Positions 43,020 to 54,645 of a stretch of DNA of 64,000 nt are shown one piece after another. The stretch's first letter is position 1. Every line of letters starts with the position of its first letter. A model generated the notes under the pieces. The model made no database searches and was not told the origin of the DNA. It worked only from the letters and a program-made list of their open reading frames with translations. The stretch comes from Procambarus clarkii (taxonomy: Eukaryota; Arthropoda; Malacostraca; Decapoda; Cambaridae), in assembly GCF_040958095.1 (NCBI RefSeq), contig NC_091216.1:7287705-7351704 (forward strand), written 5' to 3'. The position numbers and the translations under genes were made by a program.

Positions 43020-45262
43020 CTAAGAAATAAAATTAACGAATTAAATGCTCTTGTCTGCACAGAAAAAATAGATATTATTGCACTTACCGAAACGTGGATG
43101 AATGTAGAAAATAGAGAACTATTAGCTGAATATCAAATATATGGATTTAAACTATTTCACACAGATAGATATATTAGACGAGGAGGTGGAGTAGCCATAT
43201 ATGTTAGGGACAATTTGAAATGTAGTCTCAAAGAGGGAATCAAAACTGAGCCACACACAGAAACTATTTGGATTGAATTAAACGAAAAAGCTAATAATAT
43301 TATAATAGGAGTAATATATAGGCCACCAAATTTAGACAGAATGGAAGCAAAGCATCTATGGGATGAAATATCTAGAGCATCTAGATCTAACAGTATTTAT
43401 GTCATGGGTGACTTTAATTTTAGCGGAATAAACTGGTTGAACAAAACAGGGAATAGTGAAGCAGAAGATTTTATAGAATTAATTGACGATTGCTTTCTTA
43501 CGCAACACATTAAGGAACCAACACGGGAAAATAATATTTTAGATTTAGTGTTAACTAACAGGGAAACGCAAATTAATGACATCGAAATAGGGAGTGAGCT
43601 AGGGAGCAGTGATCACAAAGAAATCAGATTTAGCATAGAATGGAATAGACCAGTAGGAGAAAATTCTGTTAAAGTGCCAGATTTTCGAAAAGCTGATTTT
43701 AATAGCCTAAGAAATTTTTTGGGTCAAATTGATTGGAAAGGCTTGGGTATGGGGTGTGGGCCGGTCTTGGAGCGAGACATGAACCCAGCGATAGGTGACT
43801 TAAATGGGGATTTCGATGTGGATTCAATATATAACTTATTTAAGAATATTCTAAACAAAGCACAGGAACGTAGTATACCATGCAAATTGAATAGATCGTA
43901 TACTAATGACCCAAAGTGGATAACAAAGAATTTGAAGAACCTTATAGGTAAAAAGAGAGCTTGGTACAAAAGGATTAAAAATGGGGAGGTCACTTTAGAA
44001 CAGGAATTCGTACAACTGGTTAGAAATGTTAAAAAAGAGATAAGGAAAGCAAAAAGAAACTATGAAGTTCGCATAGCAGGGCAAGCAAAGACAAATCCTA
44101 AAGGGTTTTTTCAGTTATATCGTACTAAGACTAGGGAAAGGATAGGTCCATTAAAAACTGAGACAGGTCAAATAACAGATAGTGATGAAGAGATGAGTAG
44201 TATTTTTAATAAATATTTTGTATCTGTATTTACTAAAGAGGAACTTAACAATATGCCTTCAGCCGAACAAGTCTATGTGGGTGGGGACGAGGACAGGTTG
44301 ACGAGTTTAGCAGTTACCAGGGAGGATGTTCTTAAACAAATAGTAAAACTCAAACCAAACAAATCCCCAGGGCCGGATGAAGTGTTTGCTAGGGTGCTTA
44401 AAGAATGCAAAGAGGAGCTTTGTGACCCACTGTCAACCATATTTAATAAATCAATAGAGTCAGGCAGAGTGCCAGAGTTTTGGAAAGTTGCTAATGTGAT
44501 ACCAGTTTTTAAGAAAGGAGATAGATCACTTGCGTCTAACTATCGACCAATTAGCCTAACGTCTATTGTGGGAAAGTTACTCGAATCTATAATAGCAAAT
44601 AAAATTCGTCTTCATCTTGAAAAACATAAATTAATAATTGAGTCGCAACATGGTTTTATAAATGGCCGTTCATGTTTAACAAATTTGTTATCTTTTTATT
44701 CTAGCATTGTTGAGGCAGTTGATAGTGGTAAGGATTGCGATGTTGTATACCTTGACTTTAGCAAAGCTTTTGATACAGTGCCACATGAAAGACTGATTAA
44801 AAAAATAGAGTCTCATGGTATTGGGGGTGCTATATTAAGCTGGATTAGGGCATGGCTATACCAAAGGAAACAGAGAGTTAGTATAAATGGAATCAAGTCA
44901 GAGTGGGAAAATGTTGTAAGTGGAGTGCCTCAAGGCTCTGTCCTGGGACCTCTGTTGTTTATAATATATATAAATGATTTAGATTCAGGTTTGAGTAGCA
45001 ACATTTGCAAATTTGCCGATGATACGAAAATCGGTAGGGAAATTAATTCGGAGGAGGACTCACTATCACTTCAAGTTGATCTAGATAGGGTTTTGAAATG
45101 GTCAAAGGATTGGCAGATGCAGTTTAATGCTGATAAATGTAAAGTTCTGAGGTTAGGTAATGATGATAGAGTTACAAGATACGAGCTAGATGGTGTTGTG
45201 ATTGCGAAGTCGGATTGCGAAAGGGATCTGGGAGTTATGATTAGTAAGAATTTAAAACAAAA
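43020..45262 (+). mobile_element. LINE family A element P, 5' part
   Basis: The plus-strand element starts at the endonuclease NKINELNAL block and reads openly (43098 onward) through all endonuclease blocks, linker and RT to MISKNLKQK, where minus-strand element Z is inserted. P continues at 46571 (DQCINVRNKANRT). Together they give an ORF2 lacking only about the first 50-75 codons. Confidence 0.85.
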
Positions 45263-46567
45263 GAACATAAGAACATAAGAACATAAGAACAAAGGTAACT
45301 GCAGAAGGCCTATTGGCCCATACGAGGCAGCTCCTATTCTATAACCACCCAATCCCACTCATATACTTGTCCAACCCGTGCTTGAAACAATCGAGGGACC
45401 CCACCTCCACAATGTTACGCGGCAATTGGTTCCACAAATCAACAACCCTGTTACTGAACCAGTATTTACCCAAGTCTTTCCTAAATCTAAACTTATCCAA
45501 TTTATATCCATTGTTTCGTGTTCTGTCCTGTGTTGATACTTTTAATACCCTATTAATATCCCCCCGGTTATGTCCATTCATCCACTTGTAAACCTCTATC
45601 ATGTCACCCCTAACTCTTCGCCTTTCCAGTGAATGCAACTTAAGCTTTGTTAATCTTTCTTCATATGAAAGATTTCTAATTTGGGGAATTAACTTAGTCA
45701 TCCTACGCTGGACACGTTCAAGTGAATTTATATCCATTCTATAATATGGCGACCAAAACTGAACTGCATAATCTAAATGGGGCCTAACTAGAGCAAGATA
45801 TAGCTTGAGAACCACACCAGGTGTCTTGTTACTAACGCTGCGATTAATAAATCCAAGTGTCCGATTTGCCTTATTACGAACATTTATGCATTGATCCTTT
45901 TGTTTTAAATTCTTACTAATCATAACTCCCAGATCCCTTTCGCAATCCGACTTCGCAATCACAACACCATCTAGCTCGTATCTTGTAACTCTATCATCAT
46001 TACCTAACCTCAGAACTTTACATTTATCAGCATTAAACTGCATCTGCCAATCCTTTGACCATTTCAAAACCCTATCTAGATCAACTTGAAGTGATAGTGA
46101 GTCCTCCTCCGAATTAATTTCCCTACCGATTTTCGTATCATCGGCAAATTTGCAAATGTTGCTACTCAAACCTGAATCTAAATCATTTATATATATTATA
46201 AACAACAGAGGTCCCAGGACAGAGCCTTGAGGCACTCCACTTACAACATTTTCCCACTCTGACTTGATTCCATTTATACTAACTCTCTGTTTCCTTTGGT
46301 ATAGCCATGCCCTAATCCAGCTTAATGTAGCACCCCCAATACCATGAGACTCTATTTTTTTAATCAGTCTTTCATGTGGCACTGTATCAAAAGCTTTGCT
46401 AAAGTCAAGGTATACAACATCGCAATCCTTACCACTATCAACTGCCTCAACAATGCTAGAATAAAAAGATAACAAATTTGTTAAACATGAACGGCCATTT
46501 ATAAAACCATGTTGCGACTCAATTATTAATTTATGTTTTTCAAGATGAAGACGAACAATGCATAAAT
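45263..46567 (-). mobile_element. LINE family A element Z, 5'-truncated, nested in P
   Basis: A minus-strand copy with three tail octamers at 45263-45290. Its open frame 45339-46556 covers IRLHLEKHKLIIESQHGF through LDFSKAFDTVP, VPQGS, FADD and the C-terminus. At its 5' end a 12-bp filler CAATGCATAAAT (46555-46566) copies the host sequence just downstream. The host reads ACAAAAG on the left and TCAAAAAGG on the right, a probable CAAAA target-site duplication. Confidence 0.85.
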
Positions 46568-47202
46568 CAAAAAGGATCAATGCATAAATGTTCGTAATAA
46601 GGCAAATCGGACACTTGGATTTATTAATCGCAGCGTTAGTAACAAGACACCTGGTGTGGTTCTCAAGCTATATCTTGCTCTAGTTAGGCCCCATTTAGAT
46701 TATGCAGTTCAGTTTTGGTCGCCATATTATAGAATGGATATAAATTCACTTGAACGTGTCCAGCGTAGGATGACTAAGTTAATTCCCCAAATTAGAAATC
46801 TTTCATATGAAGAAAGATTAACAAAGCTTAAGTTGCATTCACTGGAAAGGCGAAGAGTTAGGGGTGACATGATAGAGGTTTACAAGTGGATGAATGGACA
46901 TAACCGGGGGGATATTAATAGGGTATTAAAAGTATCAACACAGGACAGAACACGAAACAATGGATATAAATTGGATAAGTTTAGATTTAGGAAAGACTTG
47001 GGTAAATACTGGTTCAGTAACAGGGTTGTTGATTTGTGGAACCAATTGCCGCGTAACATTGTGGAGGTGGGGTCCCTCGATTGTTTCAAGCACGGGTTGG
47101 ACAAGTATATGAGTGGGATTGGGTGGTTATAGAATAGGAGCTGCCTCGTATGGGCCAATAGGCCTTCTGCAGTTACCTTTTTTCTTATGTTCTTATGTTC
47201 TT
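46568..47202 (+). mobile_element. LINE family A element P, 3' part
   Basis: Continues P from GGATCAATGCATAAATG through post-RT region and stop (47130-47132) to the 3' UTR with three tail octamers, ending at 47202-47206 where element Q resumes. Confidence 0.85.
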
Positions 47203-49180
47203 ATGCCCTAATCCAGCTTAATATAGCACCCCCAATACCATGAGACTATCTTTTTAATCAGTCTTTCATGTGGCACTGTATCAAAAGCTTTGCTAAAGTC
47301 AAGGTACACAACATCGCAATCCTTACCACTATCAACTGCCTCTACAATGCTAGAATAAAAAGATAACAAATTTGTTAAACATGAACGGCCATTTATAAAA
47401 CCATGTTGCGACTCAATTATTAATTTATGTTTTTCAAGATGAAGACGAATTTTATTTGCTATTATAGATTCGAGTAACTTTCCCACAATAGACGTTAGGC
47501 TAATTGGTCGATAGTTAGACGCAAGTGATCTATCTCCTTTCTTAAAAACTGGGATCACATTAGCAACTTTCCAAAACTCTGGCACTCTGCCTGACTCTAT
47601 TGATTTATTAAATATGGAAGACAGTGGGTCACAAAGCTCCTCTTTGCATTCTTTAAGCACCCTGGAATCACTTCATCCGGCCCTGGGGATTTGTTTGGTT
47701 TGAGTTTTACTATTTGTTTAAGAACATCCTCCCTGGTAACTGTTAAACTCGTCAACCTGTCCTCGTCCCCACCCACATAGATTTGTTCGGCTGAAGGCAT
47801 ATTGTTAAGTTCCTCTTTTGTAAATACAGATACAAAATATTTATTTAAAATACTACTCATCTATTCATCACTATCTGTTATTTGACCTGTCTCAGTTTTT
47901 ACTGGACCTATCCTTTCCCTAGTCTTAGTACGATATAACTGAAAAAAAACTTTAGGATTTGTCTTTGCTTGCCCTGCTATGCGAACTTCATAGTTTCGTT
48001 TTGCTTTCCTTATCTCTTTTTTAACATTTCTAACCAGTTGTACGAATTCCTGTTCTAAAGTGACCTCCCCATTTTTAATCCTTTTGTACCAAGTTCTCTT
48101 TTTACCTATAAGGTTCTTCAAATTCTTTGTTATCCACTTTGGGTCATTGGTATTCGATCTATTCAATTTGTATGGTATACTACGTTCCTGTGCTTTGTTT
48201 AGAATATTCTTAAATAAGTTATATATTGAATCCACATGGAAATCCCCATTTACGTCACCTATCGCTGGGTTCATGTCTCGCTCCAAGACCGGCCCCCACC
48301 CCATACCCAAGACTTTCCAATCAATTTGACCCAAAAAATTTCTAAGGCTATTAAAATCAGCTTTTCGAAAATCTGGCACTTTAACAGAATTTTTTCCTAC
48401 AGGTCTATTCCATTCTATGCTAAATCTGATTTCTTTGTGATCACTGTTCCCTAGCTCACTCCCTATTTCGATGTCATAAATATGTGTTTCCCTGTTAGTT
48501 AACACTAAATAAAAAATATTATTTTCCCGTGTTGGTTCCTTAATGTGTGGCGTAAGAAAGCAATCGTCAATTAATTCTAGAAAATCTTCTGCTTCTCTAT
48601 TCCCTGTTTTGCTCAACCAGTTTATTCCACTATAATTAAAGTCACCCATGACGTAAATACTGTTAGATCTAGATGCCCTAGATATTTCATCCCATAGCTG
48701 CTTTGCTTCCATTCTGTCTAAATTTGGTGGCCTATATATAACTCCTATTATAATATTATTTGCTTTTTCGTATAATTCTATCAAATAGTTTCTGTGTGTG
48801 GCTCAGTTTTGATTCCCTCTTTGAGACATTTCAAATTGTCCCTAACATATATGGCTACTCCCCCTCCTCGTCTAATTTATCTATCTGTGTGAAATAGTTT
48901 GAATCCATTTATTTGATATTCAGCTAATAGTTCTCTATTTTCTACATTCATCTACGTTTCGGTAAGTGCAATAATATCTATTTTTTCTGTGCAGACAAGA
49001 GCATTTAATTCGTTAATTTTATTTCTTCGACTTCTACTGTTAGTGTAATATACCCTAGGTGAATTGTTATTTTGAGGCCCTTCTCTTTCCCTGATCATTT
49101 TGCCAATTCTTTTCTCCCACGAACACATGCTTTTATTACCTCCTTCCTCCAAATCAATTCCCATACCACTGTCTACTATC
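47203..49180 (-). mobile_element. LINE family A element Q, 5' part (endonuclease to mid RT), broken
   Basis: The minus strand carries, in order from 49185: MIVDSGMGIDLEEGGNKSM, YYTNSRSRRNKINEL and IIALTET (48952-49185); after a frame break, endonuclease YRPP, MGDFNYSGINW and SDH and the linker (47861-48784); RT SPGPDEV (47597-47860) and LDFSKAFDTVP (47208-47660). Stops and frameshifts between these, including one at the TETW block and one after SDE, show Q is older than the elements nested in it. Confidence 0.85.
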
Positions 49181-49256
49181 ATCATTACCTAGCCTCAAAA
49201 CTTTACATTTATCAGCATTAAACTGCATCTGCCAATCCTTTGACCATTTCAAAACC
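49181..49256 (-). mobile_element. LINE family A RT scrap
   Basis: 76 bp of minus-strand sequence (complement of KWSKDWQMQFNADKCKVLRL) joined to the plus-strand ORF1 that follows through a short palindrome. Confidence 0.75.
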
Positions 49257-50804
49257 CTCTGGCACGTTTTGTGCCAGAGATAAAGGAAACAGGTTAAGGG
49301 TTTGCTATCCAGCTGTTATTGGTCATATTGTTGGAAACATGAAAGATATTATGACAGGAAATGGGAACAAACCCATTATTTGTATTAGTGCAGGGGGTAA
49401 TGATGTTGGGCGAGTTAGGAGTGAGGAACTAATACAGAGATTCATGACAGCAATAGAATTAGTTAGCAGCAAGGGAGGAATTCCGATCATATGTGGGATT
49501 CTTCCAAGAAAGGGAGTGGGAAATAAATGGATTTCGAGGGCACTTGGTGTCAATTGCTGGCTGGAAAGATATTGCAATATCTTTCATAGACAACTGGGAA
49601 CATTTCTATGGAAGAAATGAAATGTATGCTCGGGATGGGGTGCATCTATCGTGGGCTGGGGTTGTTGCTGTTGCGAACTCGTTGGAACCAGTGGTTAGAG
49701 GTGTTTGTTTGGGTTTAAACTGTTAGTAGATAGTGGTATGGGAATTGATTTGGAGGAAGGAGATAATAAAAGAATATGTTTGGGAGAGAAACGAATTATC
49801 AAAATGATCAGGGAAAGAAAAGGGCCTCAAAATAACAATTCACTTAGGGTATATTACACTAACAGTAGAAGTCTAAGAAATAAAATAAACGAATTAAATG
49901 CTCCTGTCTGCACAGAAAAAATAGATATTATTGCACTTACCGAAACGTGGATGAATGTAGAAAATAGAGAACTATTAGCTGAATATCAAATAAATAGATT
50001 TAAACTATTTCACACAGATAGATATATTAGACGAGGAGGGGGAGCAGTCATATAGGTTAGGGACAATTTGAAATATAGTCTCAAGGAGGGAATCAAGTCT
50101 GAGCCACACACAGAAACTATTGGGATAGAATTAAACGAAAAAGCAAATACAGTAATATTATAATAGGAGTTAAATATAGGCCACCAAATTTAGACAGAAT
50201 AGAAGCAAAGCATCTATGGGATGAAATATCTAGAGCATCTAGATCTAACAGTATTTATGTCATGGGTGATTTTAATTTTAATGGAATAAACAGGTTGAAC
50301 AAAACAGGGAATAATGAAGCAGAAGATTTTCTAGAATTAATTGACGATTGCTTTCTTACGCAACACATAAAGGAACCAAAGCGGGAAAATAATATTTTAG
50401 ATTTAGTATTAACTAACAAGGAAACACAAATTAAGGACATCGAAATAGGGAATGAGCTAGGGAACAGTGATCATAAAGAAGTCAGATTTAGCATAGAATG
50501 GAATAGAACAGCAGGAGAAAATTCTGTTAAAGTGCCTGATTTTCGAAAAAGCTAATTTCAATAACCTAAGAAATTTATTGGGTCAAATAGATTGGAAAAT
50601 CTTGGGTATGGGGTGTGGGCCGGTCTTGGTGCTAGACGTGAACCCAGCGATAAGTGACGTAAAAGGGGTTTTCGATGTGGACTCAAAATATAACCTATTT
50701 AAAAATATTCCAAGCGAAGCCCAGGAATGTAGTATTCCATATATATTGAATAGATCGAATACTAATGATCCAAAGTGGATAACAAAGGATCTGAAGAACC
50801 TTCG
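49257..50804 (+). mobile_element. LINE family A element R1: ORF1 esterase and ORF2 endonuclease
   Basis: ORF1 from CARDKGNRLRVCYP through ICISAGGNDVGRV and MYARDGVHLSWAGV to the ORF1 stop at 49726 (with a frame change near 49590). A TTTAAAC site is at 49714. ORF2 endonuclease follows: YYTNSRSLRNKINEL and IIALTETWMN (to 50055, stop TAG), then MGDFNFNGINR and GNSDHKEVRF (50262-50555), then DPKWITKDLKNL. It is cut at 50804 where a second ORF1 starts in the same orientation. Diverged and inactive. Confidence 0.8.
49714..49720 (+). promoter_or_regulatory. Candidate -1 frameshift heptamer (R1)
   Basis: TTTAAAC in the same phase as in H, one codon before the ORF1 stop TAG at 49724-49726. ORF2 is open in the -1 frame. 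Confidence 0.5.
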
Positions 50805-51552
50805 GGAGGAAACGAAGGAGGAGACCAGTGTTGACGGGACCTCATCGTGGAGAGTCGTTAAGGACAGGGGTCTTAAGAACCCCTTAACAAGGCCGCCTAC
50901 AGACGCCCTAAGGACAGCAAATTCAATTGTCGTGTTGGAGGACGAGTGCTGTGGTGAGCCTGCAGTTCACTCGGAACGGAAATCAGCGAGGAGCGGCGGA
51001 GCACAGGCCTCTCAGGCTGCTCAGAAAGTAAAGGAGGTACCGAAGCGAATTTTGGTTGTGGGAGATTCCCAAGTGAGGTATTTAGACAGAACGATTTGTG
51101 CCAGAGATAGGGGGAACAGATTAAGGGTTTGTTATCCGGGAGCTGGAATTGGTGATATTATTGGAAACATGAACGATAATATGACGGGAAATGGGAACAA
51201 ACCCATTGTTTGTATTAGTGCAGGGGTAATGATGTTGAACGAATTAGGAGTGAGGAACTAATACAGAGATTCAGGACAGCCATTGAATAATTAGGAGCAG
51301 GGGAGGAATTCCGATCATATGTGGCATTCTTCCACAAAAGGGAGTGGGAAATGAATGGACGCCGAGGGCACTTGGTGTCAATTGCCGGCTGGAAAGATAT
51401 TGCAAATCAAATGCAATATCTTTCATAGACAACTGGGAACGCTTCTATGGAAGAAATGAAATGTATGCTCTTGATGGGGTGCATCTATCGAGGGCTGGGG
51501 TTGTTGCTGTTGCGAACTCGTTGGAACCAGTGGTTAGAGGTGTTTGTTTGGG

Positions 51553-51559
51553 TTTAAAC
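51553..51559 (+). promoter_or_regulatory. Candidate -1 frameshift heptamer (R2)
   Basis: TTTAAAC in phase with ORF1 (stop TAG 51563-51565). ORF2 frame 51544-52239 is open in -1 across it. Confidence 0.5.
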
Positions 51560-52238
51560 TGTTAGTAGATAGTGGTATGAGAATTGATTTGGAGGAAGGA
51601 GGTAATAAAAGTATATGTTCGTGGGAGAAAAGAATTGGCAAAATGATCAGGGAAAGAAAAGGGCCTCAAAATAACAATTCACTTAGGATATATTACACTA
51701 ACAGTAGAAGTCTAAGAATTAAAATTAATGAATTAAATGCTCTTGTCTGCACAGAAAAAATAGATATAATTGCACTTACCGAAACGTGGATGAACGTAGA
51801 AAAAAGAGAACTATTAGCTGAATATCAGATAAATGGATTTAAACTATTTCACACAGATAGATATATTAGACGAGGAGGGGGAGAAGCCATATATGTTAGG
51901 GACAATTTGAAATGTAGTCTCAAAGAGGGAATCAAAACTGAGCCACACACAGAAACTATTTGGATAGAATTGAACGAAAAAGCAAATAATATTATAATAG
52001 GAGTTATATATAGGCCACCAAATTTAGACAGAATGGAAGCAAAGCATCTATGGAATGAAATATCTAGAGCATCTAGATCTAACAGTATTTATGTCATGGG
52101 TGACTTTAATTTTAGTGGAATAAACTGGGTGAACAAAACAGGGAATAGTGAAGCAGAAGATTTTCGAGAATTATTGACGATTGCTTTCTTACGCAACACA
52201 TTAAGGAACCAACGCGGGAAAATAATATTTTATATTTA

Positions 52239-53564
52239 GTGTTAACTAACAGGGAAACACAAATTAATGACATCGAAATAGGGAGTGAGCTAGGGAACAG
52301 TGATCACAAAGTAATCAGATTTAGCATAGAATGGAATAGACCTGTAGGAGAAAATTCTGTTAAAGTGCCAGATTTTCGAAAAGCTGATTTTAATAGCCTA
52401 AGAAATTTTTTGGGTCAAATAGATTGGAAACTCTTGGGTATGGGGTGTGGGCCGGTCTTAGAGCGAGAAATGAACCCAGCGATAGGTGACGTAAAAGAAG
52501 ATTTCGATGTGGATTTAATATATAACTTATTTAGGAATATTCTAAACAAAGCACAGGAACGTAGTATACCATACAAATTGAATAGGTCGAATACTAATGA
52601 TCCAAAGTGGATAACAAATAATTTAAAGAACCTTATAGGTAAAAAGAGAGCTTGGTACAAAAGGATTAAGAATGGGGAAGTCAGGTTAGAACAGGAATTC
52701 ATACAACTGGTTAGAAATGTTAAAAAAGAGATTAGGAAAGCAAAAAGAAATTATGAAGTTCGCATAGCTGAGCAAGCAAAGTCAAATCCTAAAGGTTTTT
52801 TTCAATTATATCGAACTAAGACTAGGGAAAGGATAGGTCCATTAAAATCTGAGACAGGTCAAATAACGGATAATGACAAGGAGATGAGTTGTATTTTTAA
52901 CAAATATTTTATATCTGTATCTAAAGAAGAACTTAACAATATGCCTTCAGCCGAACAAGTCTATGTGGGTGGGGATGAGGACAGGTTGACTAGTTTAGCA
53001 GTTACCAGGGAGGATGTAATTAAAAAATTAGAAAAACTAAAACCAAACAAATCCCCAGGGCCGGATGAAGTGTTTGCCAGGGTGCTTAAAGAATGCAAAG
53101 AGGAGCTTTCCGAGCCACTGTCTACCATATATTATAAATCAATAGAGTCAGGCAGAGTGCCAGAGTCATGGAAGGTAGCTAATGTGGTACCAATTTTTAA
53201 GAAAGGAGATAGATCACTTGCGTCAAACTATCGGCCAATTAGCCTAACGTCTATTGTGGGAAAGTTACTTGAATCAATAATTGCAAATACAATTCGTCTC
53301 CATCTTGAAAAACATAAATTAATAAATGAGTCGCAACATGGTTTTACAAATGGCCGTTCATGTTTAACAAATTTGCTAACTTTTTATTCCAGCATAGTTG
53401 AGGCAGTTGATAGTGGTAAGGATTGTGATGTTGTGTACCTTGACTTTAGCAAAGCTTTTGATAAAGTGCCACATGAAAGACTAATTAAAAAAATAGAAGC
53501 TCATGGTATTGGGGGTGCTATATTAACTTGGATTAGGGCATGGCTATTCCAAAGGAAAGTATAA
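52239..53564 (+). pseudogene. R2 ORF2 central part (endonuclease end, linker, RT first half)
   Basis: Open frame of 441 codons: IEIGSELGNSDHKVIRF, the linker, SPGPDEVFARVLKEC, YRPISLTSIVGKLLE, SQHGFTNGRSCLTNLL and LDFSKAFDKVPHERL. It ends where a small deletion removes the QRVSINGV start and shifts the frame. The residual C-terminal half continues at 53580-54499 (VPQGSVLGPLLF, FADDTKIG). Non-functional as a single protein. Confidence 0.75.
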
Positions 53565-54562
53565 ATGGGGTTAAGTCAGATTGGGATAATGTTGTTAGTG
53601 GAGTACCTCAGGGCTCTGTTCTGGGACCTCTGTTGTTTATAATATATATAAATGATTTAGATTCAGGTTTGAGTAGCAACATTTGCAAATTTGCTGATGA
53701 TACGAAAATCGGTAGGGAAATTAATTCGGAGGAGGACTCACTATCACTTCAAGTTGATCTAGATAGGGTTTTGAAATGGGCAAATGATTGGCAAATGCAG
53801 TTTAATGCTGATAAATGTAAAGTTCTGAGGCTAGGTAATGATGATAGGGTTACAAGATACGAGCTAGATGGTGTTGAGATTGCGAAGTCGGATTGCGAAA
53901 GGGATCTGGGAGTTATGATTAGTAAGAATTTAAAACAAAAGGATCAATGCATGAATGTTCGTAATAAGGCGAATAGGACACTGGGATTTATTAATCGAAG
54001 CGTTAGTAACAAGACACCTGGTGTGGTTCTTAAGCTATATCTTGCTCTGGTTAGGCCCCATTTAGATTATGCAGTTCAGTTTTGGTCGCCGTATTATAGA
54101 ATGGATATAAATTCACTTGAACGTGTCCAACGGAGGATGACTAAGTTAATTCCCCAAATTAGAAATCTTTCATATGAAGAAAGATTAACAAAGCTTAAGT
54201 TGCATTCACTGGAAAGGCGAAGAGTTAGGGGTGACATGATAGAGGTTTACAAGTGGATGAATGGACATAACTGGGGGGATATTAATAGGGTATTAAAAAT
54301 ATCAACACAAGCCGGAACACGAAACAATGGGTATAAATTGGATAAGTTTAGATTTAGGAAAGACTTGGGTAAATACTGGTTCAGTAACAGGGTTGTTGAT
54401 TTGTGGAACCAATTGCCGCGTAACGTGGTGGAGGTGGTGTCCCTCGATTGTTTCAAGCGCAGGTTGGACATGTATATGAGTGGGATTGGGTGGTTATAGA
54501 ATAGGAGCTGCCTCGTATGGGCCAATAGGCCTTCTGCAGTTACCTTTGTTCTTATGTTCTTA

Positions 54563-54645
54563 TTATCCCACTCTGATTTAACCCCATTTATACTAACTCT
54601 CTGTTTCCTTTGGAATAGCCATGCTTTAATCCAACTTAATATAGA
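54563..54645 (-). mobile_element. LINE family A RT scrap
   Basis: About 80 bp complementary to the ILSWIKAWLFQRKQRVSING region, wedged between the R2 tail and the tail of S. Confidence 0.75.

Larger units (their letters stand above)
38428..44066. repeat. Tandem duplication, about 2,819 bp per unit, two units
   Basis: Every feature in 38428-41246 recurs 2,819 bp further right: H-type RT segment, minus-strand Q 3' half, the odd filler junction and plus-strand endonuclease start. Q halves at 39113-40156 and 41932-42975 differ by only a few bases (for example CATTCAAG at 39600 versus CGTTCAAG at 42380). Confidence 0.85.
50805..54562 (+). mobile_element. LINE family A element R2, nearly full length but mutated
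   Basis: The longest continuous family A copy: ORF1 (REETKEETSVDGTSSWRVV, VLEDECCGEP, VVGDSQVRYLD, YPGAGIGDIIGNMN), with a 1-nt loss that destroys the GGND block (SAGVMMLNEL at 51230) and a frame change before MGNEWTPRALG. Then DGVHLSRAG, TTTAAAC at 51553, and the ORF2 endonuclease (51544-52239) with a frameshift after NSEAEDF. RT 52239-53564 continues to a small deletion at WLFQRKV, and 53540-54499 continues to MSGIGWL. The 3' tail is at 54540-54562. Its 5' end lies inside the ORF1 leader. Confidence 0.85.
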
